The position numbers and the translations under genes are program-made. A DNA stretch of 9,618 nt from contig CALJDR010000074.1 in the NCBI GenBank assembly GCA_938023515.1, positions 1 through 9,618 of the forward strand. Reading direction: 5' to 3'. Origin of the DNA: an uncultured Flavobacteriales bacterium (GTDB taxonomy: Bacteria; Bacteroidota; Bacteroidia; Flavobacteriales; UBA1820). Positions 1 through 7,343 of this stretch are shown one piece after another. The notes beneath the pieces are model-generated. The model made no database searches, had not been told where the DNA came from, and saw only the letters and a list, made by a program, of their open reading frames with translations. How positions within the stretch are numbered: the first letter of the stretch is position 1; each line of letters starts with the position of its first letter.

Positions 1-38
1 GAGTATCGTCGGCAGCGTCAGATGTGTATAAGAGACAG
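1..38 (+). other. Residual Illumina Nextera (Tn5) adapter, not native DNA
   Basis: Bases 6-38 match the Nextera read-1 transposase adapter: the 14-base primer part at 6-19 is followed by the 19-bp Tn5 mosaic end at 20-38 (AGATGTGTATAAGAGACAG). Bases 1-5 (GAGTA) equal the last five bases of the i5 index AAGGAGTA (S507/N507), which sits just outside this adapter in a Nextera library. Native sequence therefore starts at about base 39. The same adapter in reverse complement closes the window at its other end. Confidence 0.98.
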
Positions 39-97
39 ATTATCAACATAATAATAATTGCCTATAAATAATTTTTGTAATCAAAAAATAAAGAAAC

Positions 98-131
98 ATT
101 GTTTTCTGTTATATTTTTTTACATAATTTTA
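98..131 (+). promoter_or_regulatory. Candidate Bacteroidota-type promoter of the HTH regulator
   Basis: The native stretch before the first gene (39-162) is very AT-rich and holds no gene. Within it, TTG at 99-101 is followed 22 bases later by TAATTTTA at 124-131. The latter is one mismatch from the TAnnTTTG -7 element of the Bacteroidota primary sigma factor, and TTG is the usual -33 core. The spacing is at the long end of what is accepted. Initiation a few bases after 131 would give a leader of about 25 bases before the ATG at 163. In such AT-rich DNA a chance match is quite possible. Confidence 0.3.
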
Positions 132-162
132 CACCGTTAAAAAAGTATATAATCATAAAACT

Positions 163-438
163 ATGCCAAAACTGAAAGACCCTGAAATACAAAGAGAAGT
201 AACATCTAGAGTCGTAAACGCCATAGAGCGGCTGATAGAATTGGGACTGGTAAAGAACCAGAAAGAATTCTGCAAATTATCCGGCTACAAAGAAGCGAAC
301 CTTTCCAAAATCATGAACGGCGAACGTTTTGCACCCCTGATGCTCGTGCATTTCCTGAGTTTCAGTTTTAATATATCGCCCATCTGGATTCTACTGGGAA
401 AAGGTCCTGTATTCAATTTACACAACAAAAAAGAGTGA
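163..438 (+). CDS. Small helix-turn-helix (XRE/phage-repressor-like) transcriptional regulator
   Basis: A 91-residue protein that looks like a compact single-domain DNA-binding regulator. Residues 32-41 (NQKEFCKLSG) and 43-53 (KEANLSKIMNG) fit helix 2 and the recognition helix of an XRE/Cro-type HTH. The C-terminal NISPIWILLGKGPVF (70-84) resembles the closing helix and L-x-G-x-G-x-M/F motif common in small Bacteroidota and phage repressor-like proteins. There is no sensor, protease or dimerisation domain. The start follows a T/A-rich leader without a Shine-Dalgarno sequence, as is usual in this phylum. It is the only plus-strand gene, is visibly richer in A+T than its neighbours, and converges on dnaJ with 39 bases between stop codons. 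No partner gene is visible because the contig ends upstream. Its target is unknown; a relic of a prophage or other element is possible but unproven. Confidence 0.8.
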   Translation: MPKLKDPEIQREVTSRVVNAIERLIELGLVKNQKEFCKLSGYKEANLSKIMNGERFAPLMLVHFLSFSFNISPIWILLGKGPVFNLHNKKE

Positions 439-457
439 TACTAAAGTATCACTCTTT
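430..457. terminator. Bidirectional intrinsic terminator between HTH gene and dnaJ
   Basis: A perfect 13-bp inverted repeat (AAAGAGTGATACT at 430-442, its reverse complement at 445-457) separated by two bases. The stem is flanked by A/T-rich DNA on both sides: an A run at 427-432 gives a U run for minus-strand transcripts coming from dnaJ, and TCTTT followed by a T-rich stretch serves the plus strand. It lies between two convergent genes, and its left arm contains the TGA stop of the HTH gene (436-438). Confidence 0.85.
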
Positions 458-477
458 AAGATATTTTCTTTACAGTT

Positions 478-1632
478 CTATCTGAACATTTCCTTTAACC
501 GTTCCCGAAAAGATCTTTTCTGCGCCGATGTCGGTGCAGGCGCAAATTCAGGATCGGATACAGCGGTACGGAAAAATTTCTCCTGTTCCTTTGACAAATG
601 CTGCGGGGTCCACACGTTCACATAGACCAACATATCACCCTTCCCGGCGCGCTGGAATTCCGGCAATCCTTTCCCTTTCAACCGTAATATCTTTCCGCCC
701 TGCGTGCCTTTATCCAGCGTAATACGGACCTTACTGCCCTCTACGGTCGGTATCTCTTTCTTTTCGCCCAATACGGCCTCCGGATAACTGATGTACAATT
801 CGTAAAGCAGATTGTTGCCATCACGCACGAAAACGTCGTCGGGCAGCTCTTCTATCAATACGATAAGGTCTCCCGCCGGGCCGCCCATAGGCCCTGCATT
901 GCCCTTTCCGGCCACCCGCAGCTGCATCCCGTCAGATACCCCGGCCGGTATCTTCACAGAGATCGTTTCCGTCTGGCTTATCAATCCCTGAGCATTGGCT
1001 CCGGCTCCGGGCTTGTCCACCACTTTACCCGTTCCGCCACAGGTATGGCATTCGCTGACCGATTGCATGGCTCCGAACGGCGTATTCTGCATATGAACCG
1101 TTTGCCCCGTTCCGCCACAGGTAGGACATGTTTTATAGGTTGTATCTTTGGAGGCTATCTTCCGGTCGATCTTAATCGTTTTTTCGACTCCCTTGGCTAT
1201 TTCCGCCAGCGATACCCTCACCCGGATGCGCAAATCGCTGCCCCGCACTCCGGGAGCGTTTCCGCGCGAACGGCGTGAATGGCTGCGTGCACCGCCCCCA
1301 CCAAAGCCCATGTCGCCGAAAATATCCCCAAACTGGCTGAATATATCGTTTATATCCATGTGTTGGTAGTAACCGCCCCCAAATCCGCCGGCGCCCCCAT
1401 CGGCGCCTCCGCCCATTCCGGCATGGCCGAACTGATCGTAACGAGCCCGCTTATCGGGATCGGAAAGGACGTCATAAGCCTCGGCCGCTTCCTTAAATTT
1501 TTCCTCAGCCTGTTTGTCGCCGGGATTTTTGTCCGGATGGTACTTGAGCGCCAACTTGCGGTACGCCTTTTTCAGTTCGTCCGCCGTTGCACTCTTGGAT
1601 ACACCTAATATTTCGTAATAATCTTTTTTCAT
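478..1632 (-). CDS. dnaJ: Molecular chaperone DnaJ (Hsp40) with a reduced zinc-binding domain
   Basis: DnaJ stimulates the ATPase of DnaK through its J domain and delivers unfolded clients in the cytoplasm. The 384-residue protein has a J domain at 1-70 with the essential HPD at 32-34, a Gly/Phe-rich linker at about 71-115, and the two C-terminal beta-barrel substrate-binding regions from about 132 onward. It is a type I layout, but the zinc domain has only two CxxCxGxG motifs, at 169-176 and 195-202, where the family normally has four. By their 26-residue spacing they are canonical motifs 2 and 3 (zinc site II). Motif 1 is absent, and the place of motif 4 (about 207-214) reads PGAGANAQ without cysteines. 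The start is supported by GAGAGGT nine bases upstream. It lies 42 bases downstream of grpE, as in many Bacteroidota, and ends at the inverted-repeat terminator. Confidence 0.97.
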   Translation of the reverse strand: MKKDYYEILGVSKSATADELKKAYRKLALKYHPDKNPGDKQAEEKFKEAAEAYDVLSDPDKRARYDQFGHAGMGGGADGGAGGFGGGYYQHMDINDIFSQFGDIFGDMGFGGGGARSHSRRSRGNAPGVRGSDLRIRVRVSLAEIAKGVEKTIKIDRKIASKDTTYKTCPTCGGTGQTVHMQNTPFGAMQSVSECHTCGGTGKVVDKPGAGANAQGLISQTETISVKIPAGVSDGMQLRVAGKGNAGPMGGPAGDLIVLIEELPDDVFVRDGNNLLYELYISYPEAVLGEKKEIPTVEGSKVRITLDKGTQGGKILRLKGKGLPEFQRAGKGDMLVYVNVWTPQHLSKEQEKFFRTAVSDPEFAPAPTSAQKRSFRERLKEMFR

Positions 1633-1641
1633 ATTTTATGC

Positions 1642-1648
1642 ACCTCTC
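1642..1648 (-). promoter_or_regulatory. Shine-Dalgarno sequence of dnaJ
   Basis: Read on the minus strand this is GAGAGGT, with nine bases before the ATG of dnaJ. It is one of the clearest ribosome binding sites in the window, where most genes have weak or no such sequence, and it fixes the dnaJ start. Confidence 0.6.
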
Positions 1649-1674
1649 TTCTTTTTCGATCAGACAGGTTCCTT

Positions 1675-2229
1675 TTATTCGCCCATCACAACTTTTGCAT
1701 AACGAATCACATGGTCGCCCAATTTGTAGCCTTTCTGGGTCACATCTACGATCTTTCCTTTCAGTTTCTCCTGTGGGGCCGGTATCCGGGCTATCGCATC
1801 GTGAATATCAACATTGAAATCATCGCCCGCTTTCACGTCGATAGCGACCAGGCCTTTTTGTTTGAGCGTTTCTGACAGTTTCTGGTAGATCAGCGTAAAC
1901 CCTTCCGTATCGGCCGATCCCGGGTGTTCTTTAGCCTGAGCGGCCAGACCGCGCTCGAAATCGTCCAACACAGGCAGAAGCGCCTCCAATACATCGGATG
2001 AGGCGAATTTTATCCAATCGGCCTTATCGCGTGCCGTACGTTTTTTATAATTGTCGAATTCGGCATACAGGCGCAGGTAGGCATCTTTTTGTTTGGCCAA
2101 TTCCTGCTGATAATCCGGCTGTTCAGGGGCTTCTACGGCTTCCTTCGCGGCTTGCGCCTGATTATCGACATTTTCCTGCTGGGCATCCCCGTTGAGCTGT
2201 TCTTCTTTTTTTTCTTTATTATGCTTCAT
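1675..2229 (-). CDS. grpE: Nucleotide exchange factor GrpE
   Basis: GrpE releases ADP from DnaK and so resets the DnaK-DnaJ folding cycle in the cytoplasm; it also acts as a thermosensor in well-studied species. The 184-residue product has the usual parts: a charged, Gln/Glu/Ala-rich disordered N-terminus (1-40), a long helical dimerisation region (about 40-90, including YLRLYAEFDNYKKRTARDK), a helical section with LLPVLDDFERGL, and the C-terminal beta domain with the family signature (NVDIHDAIARIPAP, then GYKLGDHVIRYAKVVMGE). Length is normal. It is the first gene of a two-gene unit with dnaJ. Because an intrinsic terminator lies just upstream, its promoter should fall within about 60 bases before the start codon; I could not find a convincing TTG / TAnnTTTG pair or a CIRCE operator there. 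Confidence 0.97.
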   Translation of the reverse strand: MKHNKEKKEEQLNGDAQQENVDNQAQAAKEAVEAPEQPDYQQELAKQKDAYLRLYAEFDNYKKRTARDKADWIKFASSDVLEALLPVLDDFERGLAAQAKEHPGSADTEGFTLIYQKLSETLKQKGLVAIDVKAGDDFNVDIHDAIARIPAPQEKLKGKIVDVTQKGYKLGDHVIRYAKVVMGE

Positions 2230-2283
2230 GATCTATCTTTTTATTCTCTAAAACTTCTCTTGCAAAAACCCTGCCATAGGGAC

Positions 2284-2322
2284 AAAAAAAGAAGGAAAAA
2301 GGCAAAATGTCACCCTTTTTCC
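2284..2322 (-). terminator. Rho-independent terminator of the murA-containing operon
   Basis: On the minus strand, GGAAAAAGG (2322-2314) pairs with CCTTTTTCC (2302-2294) around an 11-base loop. It is followed by TTC and a run of seven T (to about 2284). It is 37 bases past the stop codon of the last gene of the upstream cluster and 55 bases before grpE, so it separates the two transcription units. The rest of this 130-base gap contains a much shorter CCCT...AGGG hairpin with five T after it (2264-2281 region), which may be a weak backup or chance. Confidence 0.75.
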
Positions 2323-2359
2323 CTGTTTTCTACCTCACCTGACTTTTTGACCGGAAAAT

Positions 2360-2959
2360 TCAGCGCCGCGCAATATTTTTCACCATTGCGTCGTACAACA
2401 CCAAATATTTCCCCACAGCTTCCTGGAATGCATCCGTATCGGGAAACCCGGAAGCAGGGACTACCGCCGTGGAACTGACCATCAGAGAAGAGGACAACTG
2501 CACGAAATAAACGCAGACATAATCCTCCCTGATACCTTTTTTACGGCGCATATCGATCCGCAGGACGTTTTTCCCATCAGCTGTCCGGAAATAGGACGAT
2601 GCCGTATATTCCGCCTCAAAGCCTTTGGCAATCCCCTCGTGGGTTTTCTTGTCGTGGAACGTATTGGCCGATTCATCCTTTTGCTGTTTTCCCTGGAGCC
2701 GTACGATGAAGAAATTGATCGATCCCTGCCCGTTTGTCAGCGAAGCATCTTTTACCTCCCAGGATTTCGGATAGGCCGTATTGTACCGGCTGCGGACGAT
2801 CCCGGGTTCCACCAGGCTTTCCACCTGGGGGATATCGTACATCTCGACATCGGCCCGGGCCATTTCGACCAGGGCCGTATCGACCAATGCCTGGGCCTGC
2901 ATCTTTGTACACAGGCACAGGACTCCCAAAAATAACATCAGATATTTTACCGTTTTCAT
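2360..2959 (-). CDS. Small secreted protein of unknown function, coupled to murA
   Basis: I do not recognise this 199-residue protein. It begins with a typical signal peptide: positively charged MKTVKY, a hydrophobic core (LMLFLGVLCLC), then a probable signal peptidase I site near residues 22-24 (MQAQA). The cysteines at 15 and 17 lack a good lipobox, so a lipoprotein is less likely. The mature part is mixed charged and aromatic with beta-type segments (SINFFIVRLQG, YVCVYFVQLSSSLMVSSTAVV) and no cysteines after the signal except Cys149. The ATG overlaps the murA stop as ATGA (2959-2956), which decides the start against a much longer open frame running back into murA; that longer frame would encode a proline/arginine-rich shadow of murA. 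It is the last gene of the operon, before the terminator. The context suggests a periplasmic or cell-envelope role, but that is inference only. Confidence 0.8.
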   Translation of the reverse strand: MKTVKYLMLFLGVLCLCTKMQAQALVDTALVEMARADVEMYDIPQVESLVEPGIVRSRYNTAYPKSWEVKDASLTNGQGSINFFIVRLQGKQQKDESANTFHDKKTHEGIAKGFEAEYTASSYFRTADGKNVLRIDMRRKKGIREDYVCVYFVQLSSSLMVSSTAVVPASGFPDTDAFQEAVGKYLVLYDAMVKNIARR

Positions 2960-4263
2960 TCTTCGCGCTCTATTACAGCCCCGAGCGATTTGAGCCGCTC
3001 TTCTATATGCTCGTATCCCCGGTCTATTTGCTCGATGTTGTGAATCACGCTTTCCCCCCGGGCCGAAAGGGCGGCTATCAGCAGGGCATTTCCGGCACGG
3101 ATATCCGGGGAAACCATTACCGCTCCGCGAAGCGAATGGTATTTTTCGAGCCCGATCACCGTTGCCCGGTGCGGGTCGCAAAGGATGATCTTCGCCCCCA
3201 TATCGATCAGTTTGTCCACAAAAAACAGGCGGCTCTCGAACATCTTTTGGTGGATGAGCACGCTCCCCCGCGCCTGAGTGGCCAAAACGAGGATAATACT
3301 CAGCAAGTCCGGAGTGAAACCGGGCCACGGAGCGTCGGACACCGTCAGGATAGACCCGTCGATAAAATTCTTCGGTTCGTAAATATCCTGTTGCGGAATG
3401 CGCATATCGCCCCCCTGGCGGACGAGCCGGATACCCATCCGTTCGAATACGCGGGGGATTTGTCCGAGGTTGTCCCAATCAACATTTTTAATGGTAATAT
3501 CGGAATGCGTCATTGCAGCCAATCCCATCCAGGAGCCTACGTCCAGCATATCGGCCAGGATACGGTGGCAGCATCCGTGGAGTTCCTCCACCCCGCGGAT
3601 GGTGAGCAGGTTGGAGCCTATCCCGGAGATATTGGCCCCCATCGATACGAGCATCCGGCAAAGCTGCTGCACATATGGTTCGCAGGCGGCATTGTAGATC
3701 GTAGTGGTTCCTTCGGCCAATACGGACGCCATAATGATATTGGCCGTACCGGTGACTGATGCCTCGTCGAGCAACATATAAGTCCCCTTCAGCCGGGGCG
3801 CCTCGATGGAATAGAATTTGGTATCGGGATCGTACACGAATTTTGCCCCCAAGGCTATGAACCCGTCGAAATGAGTATCGACACGCCGGCGTCCTATCTT
3901 ATCACCGCCCGGTTTGGGAGTATATCCCCGCCCGAAGCGGGCCAAAAGGGGCCCGAGGATCATGATGGAACCCCGCAAACGGCGTCCCTGCTGCTTCCCG
4001 GCCTCGGTATGGAGGTAATCCACGTCCACCTCATCGGCCTGGAAAATATACGTTCCCGGGGCTTTCATCGATACTTTGACGCCCAAGTCGGTCAGCATTT
4101 CGATGAGGATGTTGACGTCCTGTATGTCCGGAACGTTACTGATCTCCACCGGCTCCCGGGTGAGCAGCACAGCGCTGATCACCTGCAGGGCCTCGTTCTT
4201 AGCACCCTGAGGCGTTACCACTCCGGAGAGTTCCGTTCCTCCCTGTATCCTGAATGAACCCAT
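2956..4263 (-). CDS. murA: UDP-N-acetylglucosamine 1-carboxyvinyltransferase MurA (Cys-to-Asp type)
   Basis: MurA transfers enolpyruvate from phosphoenolpyruvate to UDP-GlcNAc, the first committed step of peptidoglycan synthesis in the cytoplasm. At 435 residues it has the family's length and its double inside-out alpha/beta barrel pattern. Visible active-site residues are Lys22-Asn23 (GAKNEA), Asp319 (PGFTPDLLS, matching E. coli Asp305) and Arg389 (DIRAG, matching Arg397). The mobile loop reads PGGDKIG, so Asp121 (codon GAT at 3901-3903) replaces the Cys115 of E. coli. That cysteine is alkylated by fosfomycin, and natural Asp variants in other bacteria (for example M. tuberculosis and Chlamydia) stay active and are resistant. 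There is no clear Shine-Dalgarno sequence. It follows the DUF4290 gene by 18 bases and overlaps the next gene by four. Confidence 0.98.
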   Translation of the reverse strand: MGSFRIQGGTELSGVVTPQGAKNEALQVISAVLLTREPVEISNVPDIQDVNILIEMLTDLGVKVSMKAPGTYIFQADEVDVDYLHTEAGKQQGRRLRGSIMILGPLLARFGRGYTPKPGGDKIGRRRVDTHFDGFIALGAKFVYDPDTKFYSIEAPRLKGTYMLLDEASVTGTANIIMASVLAEGTTTIYNAACEPYVQQLCRMLVSMGANISGIGSNLLTIRGVEELHGCCHRILADMLDVGSWMGLAAMTHSDITIKNVDWDNLGQIPRVFERMGIRLVRQGGDMRIPQQDIYEPKNFIDGSILTVSDAPWPGFTPDLLSIILVLATQARGSVLIHQKMFESRLFFVDKLIDMGAKIILCDPHRATVIGLEKYHSLRGAVMVSPDIRAGNALLIAALSARGESVIHNIEQIDRGYEHIEERLKSLGAVIEREE

Positions 4264-4281
4264 GTTTTTTGTCGTTAGTCG

Positions 4282-4992
4282 TTATTTGTTATTCCCGTTG
4301 TTGCCCTGTCCCTTGCCGCGCTGTTGGGGTTTGTTCATCCGCGGGCGCTGGCCGTTGTTATTCTGGACGAAACGTTTTTTCTGCACCGGGATTCCCTGGG
4401 GATTCGGCGTTCCCAGTTCTCCGTCCGGCAGGTGGGCCTTCAATTTTTCAATATCCACTCGCCCGCGTGAGAGTTCCTCCAAATGGCCGAAGATCACGTA
4501 ATCCTCCACCAAATCTTTATTCCAGGCAATATAGGATTTTTTCATATGCTTGGCAATGGCGATCAGAAGGGCCTCCTTCCGGTCTTCATCTTCCATCTCG
4601 CAGGCCACATCGATCAGCCCCCGGATATAATGCCCGTAATAGCGGTATTTATCGAGTACTTTGGGGTATTCCAACTTATCGGGCGGCGCCAGGAACGTAT
4701 CCCGGGTCGGGATCGGAAACGGAGAATCGATGTCTATCGAAAAATCGGACATGATGAAAAGCTGGTCCCACAGTTTGTGCTGGAAATCCGGCACGTTGCG
4801 CAGGTGCGGGTTGATCTCACCCATCACGTCAATGATCATCCGGGCAGCCTGGTTGCGCTCCTGGCGGTCTTCGATCTGTACGCAATAGTCCACCATCTGC
4901 TGAAGGGTGCGCCCATATTCAGGTATCTTCAACTTTTCGCGTTCGGTATTATATGAAAACCCGAGGTGTTCGTGTTCTGTCAGTCCTGCCAT
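4282..4992 (-). CDS. DUF4290 domain protein
   Basis: A 236-residue protein of the Bacteroidota-specific DUF4290 family, of unknown function. The body (about 1-185) is predicted mainly helical and has no signal peptide or membrane segment, so it should be cytoplasmic. Recognisable family segments are the N-terminal YNTEREKLKIPEYGR, the NPHLRNVPDFQHKLWDQLF stretch, and the later YIAWNKDLVEDYVIFGHLEELS. The last 35 or so residues (from about 202) change sharply to a low-complexity, basic tail rich in Asn, Gln, Gly, Lys and Arg, which resembles disordered nucleic-acid-binding tails. It starts three bases after the helicase stop codon and lies directly before murA. That pairing is, to my knowledge, frequent in Bacteroidota and suggests a link to cell-wall or division functions; no activity can be read from the sequence. 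Confidence 0.9.
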   Translation of the reverse strand: MAGLTEHEHLGFSYNTEREKLKIPEYGRTLQQMVDYCVQIEDRQERNQAARMIIDVMGEINPHLRNVPDFQHKLWDQLFIMSDFSIDIDSPFPIPTRDTFLAPPDKLEYPKVLDKYRYYGHYIRGLIDVACEMEDEDRKEALLIAIAKHMKKSYIAWNKDLVEDYVIFGHLEELSRGRVDIEKLKAHLPDGELGTPNPQGIPVQKKRFVQNNNGQRPRMNKPQQRGKGQGNNGNNK

Positions 4993-4995
4993 TCT

Positions 4996-7320
4996 CTATA
5001 TCTTTTGAATCTTCGCAAATTTAAGCAACATTTTCTTTATTCCGATGTTGTCGAACTCTATCGTGGCCTTGGCCTCCGCGCCCGAACCTTCCACCGTGAC
5101 TACCGTCCCGTCGCCGAAACGGTCATGGCGCACGCGCTGGCCGGCTGAAAGATCGGTTTCCCCGGCAGCGGCCGTTGAAGCGGAAGCGGTCCCGATCGGC
5201 CTGAGGTTGCGCGGTTTATAGCTTTTCCCATAGGAACCCGCATCTGCAGTTTCGCCCCGGCGGCGGAACGGAGAAGGTGCGACACCTTCGGGCGCCTGCC
5301 CGAATATCCCCGCATCCAACACCGAAGTCACATTGCGGCGCATTTCCTTGGGAACGGAAAATTCGAGGTAATTGTCGTCTATCTCATCCACAAAACGGGA
5401 CAGTTCCCCGTCGGTGAGTTTTCCCCACCGGTACCGCTGTTCGGCATAGGTGAGGATAGCCCGCTGCTCGGCCCGGGTAAGGGCCACATAGAACAACCGG
5501 CGCTCTTCCTCGATCTCTTCCCGGGTAGAGGAACTCATCAGGCTGGGGAACAGGTTTTCCTCCATGCCGGCGACAAATACCGTCTTGAATTCCAATCCCT
5601 TGGCCATATGCACCGTCATCAGCGCCACCCGGTCGGTATCGCTGGCATCCCCCCGGTCCATATCGGTAAGCAACGCCACCTGCTGTACGAAAGTGGACAG
5701 CGAAGAATCCTCGTCGGCAATTTCTTTCTGGCTTTCGACAAAATCCCGGATACTGTTGGCCAATTCCTGTACGTTCTCATACCGCGCTACATCCTCCGGA
5801 TCGGTGGCGGAACTCATCAGGGTGATAATACCCGACTCCCGGAGGATCTTTTCCGCCGCGGCGAACGCGTCTTCAGTGGACGCATATACCCCGAAAGCCT
5901 CGATCATCGTGGCAAAGGCATCCAGTTTCGCCCTCGTACCGGCATTGATGCCCAACTGAGGCAGGCGGTCGAGGTTCTTGATTATTTCAAAAGCCGAACG
6001 GCCGTAATGGTTGGCCGCCACGGTCAGCTTGTTCAGCGTTGTGTCGCCGATACCCCGGGCCGGATAGTTGATCACCCGCAAAAGGGCTTCCTCGTCCTTC
6101 GGGTTCACCGCCAGGCGCATATAGGCCAGCGCATCCTTGATCTCCTTGCGCGCGTAGAACGACTGCCCTCCCCATATGCGGTACGGGATATTGTGCCGCC
6201 GCAAGGCATCCTCTATGGCACGGCTCTGCGCATTGGTGCGGTACAGCACGGCGAAATCCTCATGCCGGAGGGTTTCATCGTCCTCCTTGAACGATTTGAT
6301 GGTCCGGGCGATGTAATACGCCTCGTCCCCGTCGGAGATATTCCGCACCACTTTGACCTTGTCCCCGTCGTCGTTGGACGTCCACACGCTTTTTTCCAGC
6401 TTGTCCCGGTTCTTGGCAATCACACTGTTGGCGGCCGCCACGATATTTTTCGTCGAACGGTAATTCTGCTCCAGCTTGAAAATGCGGGCATTGGGATAGT
6501 CGCGGTTGAAATGAAGGATATTGGCGATATTGGCCCCGCGGAACGAATAGATGCTCTGCGCATCGTCCCCCACCACGCAGATGTTCTGGTAGAGGTCGGC
6601 CAGCGCTTTGACGATCAGGTACTGCGAATGGTTGGTATCCTGGTACTCGTCCACCAGAATATAACGAAAACGGTCCTGGTATTTGGCCAGCACTTCCGGG
6701 AAGCGGGCCAACAGTTCGTTGGTGCGCAGCAGCAGGTCGTCGAAATCCATCGCGCCGGCTTTAAAGCAGCGCTCCACATACTGGCGGTACACATCGAGGA
6801 ATTTCGGGCGCCGGGCGGCATCGTCCGCTTCGGAACATTCCGGGTAATGCTCGTACGCATTGACCGTGATCAGGTTGTTCTTCAGCGAGGATATCCGGCC
6901 CTGAATCTGCTTGGGTTTGTAGATATCCTTGTCCAACTGCATATCTTTAATGATCTGCGTAATAAGACGCAGCGAATCGTCGGAATCGTATATCGTGAAA
7001 TTGGAAGGGAATCCCAGCCGGTGCGCCTCGGCACGCAGGATCCGGGCGAATACGGAATGGAACGTCCCCATCCACAGGGCTTGCGCATCGGAATATCCCA
7101 CCATCGTGGATATACGCGACTGCATTTCCCGGGCTGCCTTGTTGGTAAAGGTCAGCGCCAGGATATTGAAAGGGGAAATCCCCTTGCTTATCAGATGGGC
7201 GATACGGTAGGTAAGCACCCGTGTTTTGCCGGAACCCGCTCCGGCGATGATCATCATCGGGCCTTCGGTACATTCTACCGCGGCCCGCTGTGCCTCGTTC
7301 AGTTCATCCAGATAAGACAT
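4996..7320 (-). CDS. uvrD: UvrD/PcrA-type superfamily 1A DNA helicase
   Basis: A 774-residue 3'-5' DNA helicase of the UvrD/PcrA/Rep group, acting in nucleotide excision and mismatch repair, removal of recombinase from DNA, and rescue of stalled RNA polymerase. All motifs are present: Q motif (LNEAQRAAV, 7-15), Walker A (GAGSGKT, 27-33), Ia (LTFTNKAAREM, 56-66), II with Walker B (LVDEYQDTN, 222-230), III (GDDAQSIYSFRGA, 251-263), IV (LEQNYRST, 283-290), V (VHMAKGLEF, 570-578) and VI (EEERRLFYVALTRAE, 604-618). A disordered linker (about 675-722) leads to a C-terminal small beta domain (about 725-774, RHDRFGDGTVVTVEGSG...) like the PcrA tail that binds RNA polymerase. The start is supported by GAGGAA a few bases upstream. 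The gene is complete, 23 bases after its upstream neighbour and 3 bases before the DUF4290 gene. PcrA would be an equally good name. Confidence 0.97.
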   Translation of the reverse strand: MSYLDELNEAQRAAVECTEGPMMIIAGAGSGKTRVLTYRIAHLISKGISPFNILALTFTNKAAREMQSRISTMVGYSDAQALWMGTFHSVFARILRAEAHRLGFPSNFTIYDSDDSLRLITQIIKDMQLDKDIYKPKQIQGRISSLKNNLITVNAYEHYPECSEADDAARRPKFLDVYRQYVERCFKAGAMDFDDLLLRTNELLARFPEVLAKYQDRFRYILVDEYQDTNHSQYLIVKALADLYQNICVVGDDAQSIYSFRGANIANILHFNRDYPNARIFKLEQNYRSTKNIVAAANSVIAKNRDKLEKSVWTSNDDGDKVKVVRNISDGDEAYYIARTIKSFKEDDETLRHEDFAVLYRTNAQSRAIEDALRRHNIPYRIWGGQSFYARKEIKDALAYMRLAVNPKDEEALLRVINYPARGIGDTTLNKLTVAANHYGRSAFEIIKNLDRLPQLGINAGTRAKLDAFATMIEAFGVYASTEDAFAAAEKILRESGIITLMSSATDPEDVARYENVQELANSIRDFVESQKEIADEDSSLSTFVQQVALLTDMDRGDASDTDRVALMTVHMAKGLEFKTVFVAGMEENLFPSLMSSSTREEIEEERRLFYVALTRAEQRAILTYAEQRYRWGKLTDGELSRFVDEIDDNYLEFSVPKEMRRNVTSVLDAGIFGQAPEGVAPSPFRRRGETADAGSYGKSYKPRNLRPIGTASASTAAAGETDLSAGQRVRHDRFGDGTVVTVEGSGAEAKATIEFDNIGIKKMLLKFAKIQKI

Positions 7321-7343
7321 TTCTTTCCTCGTCGTCTATATTT

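Noticed and set aside
2264..2282. Second terminator or regulatory hairpin (CCCT, 5-base loop, AGGG, then five T on the minus strand)
   Set aside because: Only a 4-bp stem; too short to call, although it sits between the main terminator and grpE.
2230..2293. CIRCE operator or sigma-32-type heat-shock promoter for grpE-dnaJ
   Set aside because: No TTAGCACTC inverted repeat and no paired CTTGAA / CCCCAT-like boxes at proper spacing were found.
2960..3478. N-terminal extension of the small secreted protein to a 372-residue frame
   Set aside because: The extension is an out-of-frame reading of murA; the ATG at 2959 gives a proper signal peptide and an ATGA overlap.
2734..3759. 341-residue open frame on the plus strand
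   Set aside because: Antisense to murA and the secreted protein; the Pro/Arg/Gly-rich product has no recognisable domain.
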